Below are positions 52,790 through 60,155 of a DNA stretch of 64,000 bases, one piece after another. The DNA is from GCA-2733415 sp965178655 (GTDB lineage Bacteria > Bacteroidota > Bacteroidia > Flavobacteriales > Flavobacteriaceae): the NCBI GenBank assembly GCA_965178655.1, contig OZ238266.1, positions 372,001-436,000 of the forward strand, in the 5' to 3' direction. Numbering within the stretch: position 1 is the first letter of the stretch; each line of letters begins with the position of its first letter. The notes below the pieces were generated by a model. The model saw nothing but the letters and a program-made list of their open reading frames with translations, was not told the DNA's origin and ran no database searches. The position numbers and the translations under genes are program-made.

Positions 52790-54049
52790 TTAAATAAAAC
52801 TTGATTGGTTTTTGGTTGTTTTTACACCTTTCTCAAATTTTGCTCTTAATGTTTTCATATCATCACTTACCTTACGTTCAATCACTTTAGCATAAATTTG
52901 TGTTGTTGAAATGCGAGAATGACCTAAAAGTTTAGATACGGTTTCAATTGGTACACCATTACTTAAAGTTACTGTTGTAGCAAATGTATGTCGTGCCAGA
53001 TGAAATGTTAGATTCTTTTCTATTCTGCATAAATCTGCTATTTCTTTTAAATAAGCATTTAATTTTTGGTTTGACATTTTTGGAAATACAGTAGCATTTG
53101 CTAATGCTTTTGGATTTTCTTTATACTTATTAATTAAAGTAAGTGCTTTAGGTAGTATAGGTATTCGTAAGGCATTGTTTGTTTTCTCTCTTTTCATAAT
53201 TAACCACAGCTCGCCATCTATCCCGTAATTAATATCATTAGCAGTTAATTTAATTACATCAATATAACTCAAGCCAGTGTAACAAGCGAAAACAAATAGA
53301 TCCTTTACTAATTGTAATCTTTCAATTGAATAATCTTTTTCTTCAATTTTTTTCAATTCCATTTCAGTTAAAAACCCTCTTTCTACTTTTACAAATTTAG
53401 ATTTAAAGTTTATAAACGGGTCTCTTTCAATCCATTCCAGTTTATAAGATAGTGTAATCATTTTTCTAAAGCGTTCAATATGCTTCATTACAGTATTGTT
53501 ACCCATTGGTTTTTGGTGGTCTGTGGGTGTGAAATTTCTTAAGTATTTTTCAAACTTTAAAATGAAATTATAATCCAATTGCTTTAAATACATATCTGTA
53601 ACTTTATATTTTACAAAAATGAAATCTGCAATGTACCCTTGTGTTGTGAAGTAGTTTTTTTGAGTACCCCATTTGAGTTTCCCTACCATATCTTCATTAT
53701 GATATTTTATGATATCATTTAAAGAATAATTTTGTTCATCTTCTTTTAGGTAACGAGCCTTAACGGTTTGAGCTGAAGTAATCTTACCTTCGGATTTTAA
53801 TTCGTTTTTGGATTGATGAAGCTCTGAAGACACCTGGTCCAAATATGCATTAATAATTCGAGCCTCTTGGTTGGTACCTTTTACTTTGTTTTTGGCAGAG
53901 CTCCAAAATTCAATTTTAATTTTTCGTTTGAGGCTAATTTCTGCTCTTTTCCCATTTACTGTTATACGTGCATAAAGAGGTGCTTTTCCATTTTTAGCTT
54001 TTGATAGTTTGAGCCAAAACAGAATACTAAACGTTGTCGAAGTTTTCAT
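52790..54049 (-). CDS. int: Tyrosine recombinase (IntDOT-like integrase) of the element
   Basis: 419 residues: an arm-binding domain (MKTSTTFSILFWLKLSK, ITVNGKRAEISLKRKI), a SAM-like core-binding domain (about 110-210) and a catalytic domain. The catalytic set is Lys in MKREKTNNALRIP, HLARH (H-x-x-R, about 349-353), LLGHSRISTTQIY with nucleophile Tyr386. The first catalytic Arg is absent: the box reads CYTGLSYIDVIKL with Ser261, as in IntDOT of CTnDOT. It is the outermost gene, 200 bp from the tRNA-Pro attachment core, and would mediate integration and, with the HTH protein, excision. Confidence 0.9.
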   Translation of the reverse strand: MKTSTTFSILFWLKLSKAKNGKAPLYARITVNGKRAEISLKRKIKIEFWSSAKNKVKGTNQEARIINAYLDQVSSELHQSKNELKSEGKITSAQTVKARYLKEDEQNYSLNDIIKYHNEDMVGKLKWGTQKNYFTTQGYIADFIFVKYKVTDMYLKQLDYNFILKFEKYLRNFTPTDHQKPMGNNTVMKHIERFRKMITLSYKLEWIERDPFINFKSKFVKVERGFLTEMELKKIEEKDYSIERLQLVKDLFVFACYTGLSYIDVIKLTANDINYGIDGELWLIMKREKTNNALRIPILPKALTLINKYKENPKALANATVFPKMSNQKLNAYLKEIADLCRIEKNLTFHLARHTFATTVTLSNGVPIETVSKLLGHSRISTTQIYAKVIERKVSDDMKTLRAKFEKGVKTTKNQSSFI

Positions 54050-54082
54050 ATCTTTCGTCTTTAGTTAAACATTTGTTTACTG

Positions 54083-54151
54083 ACGAAAGTCAAATCAATA
54101 ATTCGGTTACCTATATACCTATTATAAAATGGTAACCGAATAGGTCACTTT
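54083..54151. promoter_or_regulatory. Right-end subterminal sites and int control region
   Basis: ATTCGGTTACC (54,101-54,111) and GGTAACCGAAT (54,131-54,141) form a perfect 11-bp inverted repeat; the second copy is part of a 22-bp stretch repeated at the left end. ACGAAAGTCAAATC at 54,083-54,096 matches, inverted, the motif before the HTH gene. These are candidate Int/Xis sites. Confidence 0.5.
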
Positions 54152-54194
54152 TTTAACCAAATAATACCAAATCTTATGATTGCTTAAAAATCAT

Positions 54195-54228
54195 AAAACC
54201 TCGATAATCTTACGATTACCAAGGTTTT
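54195..54228. terminator. Hairpin supplied by the element downstream of tRNA-Pro
   Basis: AAAACCT (54,195-54,201) pairs with AGGTTTT (54,222-54,228), with GATAATC/GATTACC partly pairing inside. It lies 25 nt past the tRNA 3' end and may replace the terminator displaced to 24,952. Confidence 0.5.
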
Positions 54229-54248
54229 GATGTTAATTGATTATTAAT

Positions 54249-54268
54249 TTTGTCGGGGTGGCAGGATT
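54249..54268. repeat. attR, right attachment site within tRNA-Pro
   Basis: tttgtcggggtggcaggatt, identical to the left copy at 24,988-25,007. The sequence to its right is the rest of the tRNA, so integration leaves the tRNA gene intact. Confidence 0.9.
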
Positions 54269-54327
54269 CGAACCTGCGACCTCCTCGTCCCAAACGAGGC
54301 GCGATGACCGGGCTACGCTACACCCCG
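54253..54327 (-). tRNA. tRNA-Pro (anticodon TGG)
   Basis: A full 75-nt cloverleaf on the minus strand. The acceptor stem CGGGGTG pairs with CACCCCG; the anticodon stem CCTCG/CGAGG encloses TTTGGGA (anticodon TGG); the T-arm is GCAGG-TTCGAAT-CCTGC; discriminator base A. CCA is not encoded. The 3' end is the attachment site of the 29-kb element, and the 5' end overlaps the end of the GIY-YIG gene by 10 nt. Confidence 0.96.
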
Positions 54328-54557
54328 AAATGATCATCAATATATCGTTTTGCTCCTCTTTTTTTTATTTTTCGCTCTAAAACCAATGCTTCTGAACGTG
54401 TATAAACCTCAATTTGCAAAACTATTTTCCAAGGAACTCCACCTTTTGTTGAGCGAACATATCCTTGGTTATGTTTTTTTAATCTTTTATTAATATCAGC
54501 AGTCTGACCTACATAATATTTTAACGTTAATTCACTAAAAAGAATATATACTTGCAT
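54318..54557 (-). CDS. Single-domain GIY-YIG nuclease
   Basis: 79 residues, essentially the GIY-YIG domain alone: VYILFSELTLKYYVGQTADI (the GIY and YIG strands), the catalytic Arg in NKRLKKHNQG, and a conserved Glu in ALVLERKIKKRG. Such short UPF0213/YhbQ-like nucleases are frequent in flavobacteria, often beside tRNA genes. The stop codon TAG is the bases 8-10 of tRNA-Pro, so the gene and tRNA overlap. A broken tRNA-Pro copy lies on its other side. Confidence 0.85.
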   Translation of the reverse strand: MQVYILFSELTLKYYVGQTADINKRLKKHNQGYVRSTKGGVPWKIVLQIEVYTRSEALVLERKIKKRGAKRYIDDHFGV

Positions 54558-54573
54558 AAGCTTCTTTTTAACT

Positions 54574-54669
54574 GGGTGGTCACGCTACAAGCGTGACGAC
54601 CTACTCGTCCCAAACGAGGCGCGATGACCAGGGCTTACGTCCTGCCACGCTAAAGCGTGGTACACCCCG
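54574..54669 (-). pseudogene. Broken tRNA-Pro copy with palindromic inserts
   Basis: 33 nt (54,597-54,629) match the anticodon arm region of the intact tRNA-Pro with one change, and both acceptor halves (CGGGGTGTA; CCACCC) are recognisable. The T-arm is replaced by hairpin GTCACGC-ttgta-GCGTGAC, and a second hairpin CCACGCT-tt-AGCGTGG with CAGGAC is inserted before the D-arm. It cannot fold as a functional tRNA. Confidence 0.75.
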
Positions 54670-54738
54670 AAAATATTCGGACTGCAAACATACTATATAT
54701 TTTAAATATAGCACTATATTAATTACGTTTTTTTAAGC

Positions 54739-54769
54739 TTGATATTCCTAAAAATATAGTTTACTTTTG
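54739..54769 (+). promoter_or_regulatory. Flavobacterial promoter of udk
   Basis: TTG at 54,739-54,741 and TACTTTTG at 54,762-54,769 match the -33 TTG and -7 TAnnTTTG elements with 20 bp between. The start codon is 14 nt downstream. Confidence 0.6.
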
Positions 54770-54783
54770 TAAAAAAACCACAT

Positions 54784-55392
54784 ATGTTAATTATAGGCAT
54801 TACCGGAGGTACAGGAAGCGGAAAAACAACTGTTGTAAAACAATTGCTACAAGAACTATCAGAACGTGAAATTACCACCATTTCTCAAGATTCATACTAT
54901 AATGATACTTCTGAACTATCCTATGAAGAACGTACACAAATCAATTTTGATCACCCAAAATCAATTGACTTTAATCTGTTAATTGAACACCTTTCTGCTT
55001 TAAAAAGAGGTGAAACAATTGCACAACCCGTGTACTCTTTTGTAAGTCATAATAGAACTAAAGATACGCTTATAACAACACCTAAAAAAGTAGTTATAGT
55101 AGAGGGTATTTTAATTTTTTCAAACCCAGCACTTCGTGATTTGTTTGACATTAAAGTCTTTGTTCATGCCGATTCTGACGAGCGATTAATCAGACGTATT
55201 AAACGAGATATTGCAGAACGCGGAAGAGATCTTACAGAGGTGCTTGATCGCTATCAAGATACTCTAAAACCAATGCACCAGCAATTTATAGAAAGTACTA
55301 AAGAATATGCTGATATTATTATACCAAATAACAAATACAATACTGTTGGAATAAATATTTTAAAAACTATCGTTAACGAAAAAATATCCTAA
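54784..55392 (+). CDS. udk: Uridine kinase
   Basis: 202-residue P-loop kinase of the pyrimidine salvage pathway phosphorylating uridine and cytidine with GTP or ATP. Walker A GGTGSGKTT is at residues 8-16; SQDSYYND, INFDHPKSIDF, QPVYSFVSHNR and the lid region RRIKRDIAERGRD all fit the family. Length is standard. It starts a plus-strand run with the FtsB-like gene and the methylmalonyl-CoA mutase genes. Confidence 0.94.
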   Translation: MLIIGITGGTGSGKTTVVKQLLQELSEREITTISQDSYYNDTSELSYEERTQINFDHPKSIDFNLLIEHLSALKRGETIAQPVYSFVSHNRTKDTLITTPKKVVIVEGILIFSNPALRDLFDIKVFVHADSDERLIRRIKRDIAERGRDLTEVLDRYQDTLKPMHQQFIESTKEYADIIIPNNKYNTVGINILKTIVNEKIS

Positions 55393-55428
55393 AAAAGAAA
55401 TTGTACTTTTACAACTTAAACAGCAACT

Positions 55429-55758
55429 ATGCTTTTAAAGAACAACAAACATATAAAGTATTTTAAATACCTTATTAACCCTTACGTTTTAATACTAATA
55501 GGGTTTATAATCTGGATGCTATTTATTGACGATAACTCTTTCCTTTTTCACCAAAAGTTAAATCATATTATTGACGAGAAAAAAGCTGAAATTGAAGTGT
55601 ATCGTGCTGAAATATCATCCGATAAAAAAGATATAGAATTACTAAAAAACGATGATGAATTAGAAAACTTTGCTCGTAAAGAATATTACATGAAAAAAGA
55701 AAACGAGGAAATATACATTATTGAATATCCAAACACTAAAACCAATACAGATGAGTGA
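55429..55758 (+). CDS. FtsB/DivIC-like septum formation initiator
   Basis: 109 residues: short cytosolic N-terminus, one transmembrane helix (about 18-36, PYVLILIGFIIWMLFI), then a periplasmic coiled coil (HQKLNHIIDEKKAEIEVYRA to LLKNDDELENFARKEYYMKK). The FARKEYYM motif before the end is the DivIC/FtsB hallmark. It should belong to the divisome FtsB-FtsL-FtsQ complex. It overlaps the next gene by 8 nt. Confidence 0.88.
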   Translation: MLLKNNKHIKYFKYLINPYVLILIGFIIWMLFIDDNSFLFHQKLNHIIDEKKAEIEVYRAEISSDKKDIELLKNDDELENFARKEYYMKKENEEIYIIEYPNTKTNTDE

Positions 55759-57103
55759 ATTCTTATTTGAAGACTTTAATGCTGTAAGCGCTGCAGCTTG
55801 GAAACAAAAAATTCAAGCAGATTTAAAAGGTGCCGACTACAACAACTCCCTTCTCTGGAAGAGTAACGAAGGGATTACCGTTAAACCTTTTTACCATAAA
55901 GACACCGACAACACAACAGCCAACCTCGAACCAAACACTTGGCGCATAGGAGAGCTTATTCATGTTACAGATGCCTTAAAAGCAAATAACCAAGCAATAC
56001 ACGCTATTGAAAAAGGTGCCGAATCAATTGTTTTTAAAATTGACTCAGAAATTTCAATTACCGATCTAGTAAAAAACATTCCTGAAAACAAAGTTAAGCT
56101 AGAGTTTATACTTGAAACACTAAGCACTAAGCTTACCTCAGAAATAATAAAACTAGAACACCTAGACTACCGTATTAACGTAGACATCATAGGGAATCTT
56201 GCCGCTAACGGAAATTGGCACAAATCATTAAAAGATGATTTTAACTACATTAAAACACTAGTTTCCACACAACAAAGCAAGCCATTACTAAGTGTTGATA
56301 CCGCTATATATCAAAATGCAGGTGCAACAATTACACAGCAACTTGCCTATGCCATAGCACATGCTAATGAATATCTAAATACTTTTAAAACCGGCAGACT
56401 ACCAGATATTCAATTCATTACAGCTACCGGAGGGAATTACTTTTTTGAAATTGCTAAAATAAGAGCCTTAAAGCTACTCTTTAATACCATATTAAATGCT
56501 TACCCTAACAACCAAAGTAAGTGTAGCATACTAAGTCTTCCTTCAAAAAGAAACAAAACCATTTATGATTATAATGTAAACATGCTGCGCACCACAACCG
56601 AATGCATGAGTAGTATTTTAGGAGGCGCACATACTATCTGTAATCTGCCTTATGATGCATTGTATCATGAGTCTAATAATTTTGGAGACCGAATTGCAAG
56701 AAATCAATTGCTTGTTTTAAAACACGAAAGTGCTTTTGATAGCGTAAAAAACCCATCAGATGGTGCTTATTATATTGAATCTCTCACACAACAATTGGCA
56801 GAAAAAGCACTTGATATTTTTAAACAAATTGAAGCAGGTGGTGGATTCTTATCACAATTAAAAGAAGGCACTATACAACGAAAAATTAAAGAAAGTGCTG
56901 CAAAAGAGCAATCTCAATTTGATGACGGTAACCTTGTTTTGTTAGGAACCAATAAATACCCTAACGAAAATGATAGCATAAAAAACGACTTAGAAAAAGA
57001 CCCTTTTCTAAGAAAAAAATCACGCAAAACACTTATTGCTCCTATAATAGCAAAACGACTATCAGAAGCAACAGAGCAAAAACGACTTGAAACAGAACAA
57101 TAA
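55751..57103 (+). CDS. mutA: Methylmalonyl-CoA mutase small (beta) subunit
   Basis: 450 residues from the ATG at 55,751 (MSEFLFEDFNAVSAAAWKQK), the usual start; a longer frame would begin inside the ftsB-like gene. It has the (beta/alpha)8 barrel of the family (AWKQKIQADLKGADYN, FITATGGNYFFEIAKIRALK, CNLPYDALYHESNNFGDRIA) but no C-terminal B12-binding domain, so it is the non-catalytic partner of the large subunit encoded 5 nt downstream. The complex interconverts succinyl-CoA and methylmalonyl-CoA. Confidence 0.92.
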   Translation: MSEFLFEDFNAVSAAAWKQKIQADLKGADYNNSLLWKSNEGITVKPFYHKDTDNTTANLEPNTWRIGELIHVTDALKANNQAIHAIEKGAESIVFKIDSEISITDLVKNIPENKVKLEFILETLSTKLTSEIIKLEHLDYRINVDIIGNLAANGNWHKSLKDDFNYIKTLVSTQQSKPLLSVDTAIYQNAGATITQQLAYAIAHANEYLNTFKTGRLPDIQFITATGGNYFFEIAKIRALKLLFNTILNAYPNNQSKCSILSLPSKRNKTIYDYNVNMLRTTTECMSSILGGAHTICNLPYDALYHESNNFGDRIARNQLLVLKHESAFDSVKNPSDGAYYIESLTQQLAEKALDIFKQIEAGGGFLSQLKEGTIQRKIKESAAKEQSQFDDGNLVLLGTNKYPNENDSIKNDLEKDPFLRKKSRKTLIAPIIAKRLSEATEQKRLETEQ

Positions 57104-57108
57104 ATATT

Positions 57109-59238
57109 ATGGAAAGAATAAATTTTCAAGATATTACCCTTGCTACTAGTAATGAAAATCAATCTTCATCTGCAGCAAACAATAATACTGCCGAAAACAT
57201 TAGCACAAAGTCTGTTTACTTAAAGAAAGATGTTTCAGACCTACAGCACCTCAACTTTGTTGCAGGAATGGCACCTAATTTACGTGGGCCATACAGCACC
57301 ATGTATGTTAGACGACCGTGGACTATTCGCCAATACGCAGGTTTTTCAACTGCCGAAGAATCAAATGCTTTTTACAGAAGAAACCTCGCAGCCGGACAAA
57401 AAGGACTATCCGTAGCTTTTGATTTGGCTACACATAGAGGCTATGATTCCGATCATGAACGTGTAGTTGGTGACGTAGGAAAAGCAGGTGTTGCTATTGA
57501 CTCGGTTGAAGATATGAAAGTACTCTTTAACCAAATACCACTAGATAAGATGTCGGTTTCTATGACTATGAATGGTGCCGTACTACCTATCATGGCGTTT
57601 TACATTGTAGCTGCGGAAGAACAAGGTGCAGACAAAAAATCTCTCTCAGGAACCATTCAAAACGACATTCTAAAAGAGTTTATGGTTAGAAATACCTACA
57701 TCTACCCTCCTACACCATCAATGAAAATTATTTCAGATATTTTTGAATATACCACGGCAAACATGCCAAAATTTAATTCAATTAGTATCTCTGGATATCA
57801 TATGCAAGAAGCAGGTGCTACCTGCGATATTGAATTGGCATATACCCTTGCTGACGGACTAGAATATATTAGAAAAGGAATCGCTGCAGGAATGGATATT
57901 GATGCATTTGCACCAAGATTATCATTTTTCTGGGCTATTGGTATGAATCATTTTATGGAAATTGCCAAAATGCGCGCCGCTCGTATGTTATGGGCAAAAC
58001 TCGTAAAACAATTTAATCCTAAAAATGACAAATCATTAGCATTACGTACACATTGCCAAACATCAGGATGGTCATTAACCGAACAAGACCCGTTTAATAA
58101 TGTTGCCAGAACCTGTATTGAAGCTACTGCCGCTGCCTTTGGAGGCACACAAAGCTTACATACCAATGCACTTGATGAAGCCATAGCATTACCTACAGAT
58201 TTCTCTGCACGTATTGCACGAAATACACAAATTTATCTACAAGAAGAAACCAACATCACCAAAACAGTAGACCCGTGGGCAGGAAGCTATTATGTAGAAA
58301 ATCTTACAAATGATATTGCCGAAAAAGCTTGGAGTTTAATTCAAGAAGTTGAAAACTTAGGAGGCATGACCAAAGCTATTGAAGCAGGAATCCCTAAAAT
58401 GCGTATAGAGGAAGCTGCTGCAAGAAAACAAGCGCGTATTGACTCCGGACAAGATATTATTGTTGGTGTAAATAAATACAAACTTAAAAAAGAAGACCCG
58501 CTTCATATATTAGAAGTAGACAACACCATTGTTCGTAAGTCACAAATAGAGCGTCTAGAAATACTAAAGAAAAACAGAAATCAACAAGATGTTAGCGATT
58601 GCTTAACCGCTTTAAGTAACGCCGCAAAATCAGGTCAAGAAAATTTACTATCTTTAGCTGTAAAAGCTGCAAAAGCAAGAGCAACTCTCGGTGAAATATC
58701 TGATGCTTTAGAAGTTGAATTTGGAAGATATAAAGCTGCAATTAAATCATTTACAGGCGTGTATAGCAAAGAAATAAAAAACGACAAATCATTTAAAAAA
58801 GCAACAGAATTAGCAAATCAGTTTGCCGAAAAAGAAGGAAGACGTCCGCGTATTATGATTGCCAAAATGGGACAAGATGGTCATGATCGTGGTGCAAAAG
58901 TAGTTGCCACAGGCTATGCAGACATTGGCTTTGATGTGGATATAGGACCTTTGTTTCAAACACCAGAAGAAGCAGCAAAACAAGCTGTAGAAAATGATGT
59001 TCATATCCTTGGAGTATCCTCTTTAGCAGCAGGACACAAAACACTTGTACCCGCTGTTATTGAAGCACTTAAAAAGCATGACCGAGAAGACATAATGGTT
59101 ATTGTAGGTGGTGTAATACCACATCAAGATTACCAATATTTATTTGATGCAGGTGCTATTGCAGTTTTTGGACCAGGAACAAAAATTAGTGATGCCGCTA
59201 CCGAAGTATTACAAATTTTAATCAACGAAACAGCATAA
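57109..59238 (+). CDS. mutB: Methylmalonyl-CoA mutase large (alpha) subunit
   Basis: 709 residues. The barrel shows RGPYSTMYVRRPWTIRQYAG, SVAFDLATHRGYDSDH and SISGYHMQEAGATCDIELAY; the cobalamin domain at about 575-709 has the base-off motif GQDGHDRGAKVVATGYADIG (DxHxxG) with SSLAAGH and GGVIPHQDY. It is the catalytic adenosylcobalamin subunit. It ends at a hairpin terminator. Confidence 0.95.
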   Translation: MERINFQDITLATSNENQSSSAANNNTAENISTKSVYLKKDVSDLQHLNFVAGMAPNLRGPYSTMYVRRPWTIRQYAGFSTAEESNAFYRRNLAAGQKGLSVAFDLATHRGYDSDHERVVGDVGKAGVAIDSVEDMKVLFNQIPLDKMSVSMTMNGAVLPIMAFYIVAAEEQGADKKSLSGTIQNDILKEFMVRNTYIYPPTPSMKIISDIFEYTTANMPKFNSISISGYHMQEAGATCDIELAYTLADGLEYIRKGIAAGMDIDAFAPRLSFFWAIGMNHFMEIAKMRAARMLWAKLVKQFNPKNDKSLALRTHCQTSGWSLTEQDPFNNVARTCIEATAAAFGGTQSLHTNALDEAIALPTDFSARIARNTQIYLQEETNITKTVDPWAGSYYVENLTNDIAEKAWSLIQEVENLGGMTKAIEAGIPKMRIEEAAARKQARIDSGQDIIVGVNKYKLKKEDPLHILEVDNTIVRKSQIERLEILKKNRNQQDVSDCLTALSNAAKSGQENLLSLAVKAAKARATLGEISDALEVEFGRYKAAIKSFTGVYSKEIKNDKSFKKATELANQFAEKEGRRPRIMIAKMGQDGHDRGAKVVATGYADIGFDVDIGPLFQTPEEAAKQAVENDVHILGVSSLAAGHKTLVPAVIEALKKHDREDIMVIVGGVIPHQDYQYLFDAGAIAVFGPGTKISDAATEVLQILINETA

Positions 59239-59257
59239 CAACACTTACACATATTAT

Positions 59258-59294
59258 AAAAAGCCGTGTTTTTAAAAGGAAATACGGCTTTTTA
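59258..59294 (+). terminator. Terminator after mutB
   Basis: AAAAAGCCGT pairs with ACGGCTTTTT (10 bp), loop 17 nt, followed by a T-rich tract. It lies 20 nt past the mutB stop. Confidence 0.85.
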
Positions 59295-59331
59295 CTTGTT
59301 AATAAATTAACAAGACTTAACATTTATACAC

Positions 59332-59361
59332 TTGAATAAGTCATAATAAATTGTATTTTTA
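59332..59361 (+). promoter_or_regulatory. Putative parA promoter
   Basis: TTG at 59,332-59,334, a 19-bp spacer and TATTTTTA at 59,354-59,361 (one mismatch to TAnnTTTG). The parA start is 25 nt downstream. Confidence 0.45.
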
Positions 59362-59385
59362 CAATCTATTCAAATCTATCAATTA

Positions 59386-60150
59386 ATGGGTAAAATTATT
59401 GCAATTGCAAATCAAAAAGGCGGTGTTGGAAAAACAACCACATCCGTAAACTTAGCAGCTTCATTAGGTGTTCTTGAAAAAAAAGTGCTCTTAATTGATG
59501 CTGACCCACAAGCAAATGCAACTTCAGGATTAGGAATTGATGTAGAATCTGTTAATATTGGTACTTACCAAGTACTAGAACACTCTAATGCTATAAAAGA
59601 AGCTATTATTAGCACAAGCTCTCCTAATTTAGACTTGCTCCCTGCACATATTGATTTGGTGGCTATTGAAATTGAATTGGTTGACAAAAACCAACGAGAG
59701 TACATGCTTAAAAAAGCATTAGCAGACTGTGTAGATGATTATGACTATATTTTAATTGATTGCGCACCTTCTCTTGGTTTACTTACTTTAAACGCATTAA
59801 CCGCAGCACACGCTATAGTAATTCCTATACAATGTGAGTACTTTGCATTAGAAGGACTTGGAAAGCTACTTAACACTATAAAAAGTATTCAAAAAATACA
59901 CAACCCTAATTTAGATATTGAAGGGTTATTATTAACCATGTATGATTCTCGTTTACGTTTATCAAACCAAGTTGTTGAGGAGGTTCAAAAACATTTTAAT
60001 GACATGGTATTTGATACCATTATTCAAAGAAATGTACGCCTTAGCGAAGCGCCAAGTTTTGGTGAAAGTATTATTAGTTATGATGCCAGTAGTAGAGGCG
60101 CCAACAATTACCTTAGTTTAGCAGAAGAAATTATTACCAAAAACAGCTAG
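59386..60150 (+). CDS. parA: Chromosome-partitioning ATPase ParA
   Basis: 254 residues; a deviant Walker A ATPase (KGGVGKTTTSVNLAASL at 10-26), switch I LIDADPQANAT, switch II DYILIDCAPSLGLLT and the C-terminal DTIIQRNVRLSEAPSFG mark the chromosomal Soj/ParA group. It acts with ParB to segregate origins. The parB gene starts 5 nt after its stop. Confidence 0.95.
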   Translation: MGKIIAIANQKGGVGKTTTSVNLAASLGVLEKKVLLIDADPQANATSGLGIDVESVNIGTYQVLEHSNAIKEAIISTSSPNLDLLPAHIDLVAIEIELVDKNQREYMLKKALADCVDDYDYILIDCAPSLGLLTLNALTAAHAIVIPIQCEYFALEGLGKLLNTIKSIQKIHNPNLDIEGLLLTMYDSRLRLSNQVVEEVQKHFNDMVFDTIIQRNVRLSEAPSFGESIISYDASSRGANNYLSLAEEIITKNS

Positions 60151-60155
60151 TAAAA

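Larger units (their letters stand above)
24988..54268. mobile_element. Integrative element inserted at tRNA-Pro, 29.3 kb, with metal-resistance and putative defence cargo
   Basis: Both ends are marked by a 20-bp perfect repeat, one copy being the 3' end of an intact tRNA-Pro. A tyrosine recombinase lies 200 bp inside the tRNA end. Internal genes are those of Bacteroidota mobile elements: excisionase-like HTH, RteC, a DnaC-like and a primosome-like protein, a small phage-derived cassette and cargo (RES/sce7725/sce7726, two RND metal pumps, two P-type ATPases). No relaxase, coupling protein, Tra proteins or phage head/terminase/portal genes are recognised, so transfer would need a helper or another route. 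Sixteen consecutive genes share the minus strand. Confidence 0.9.
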
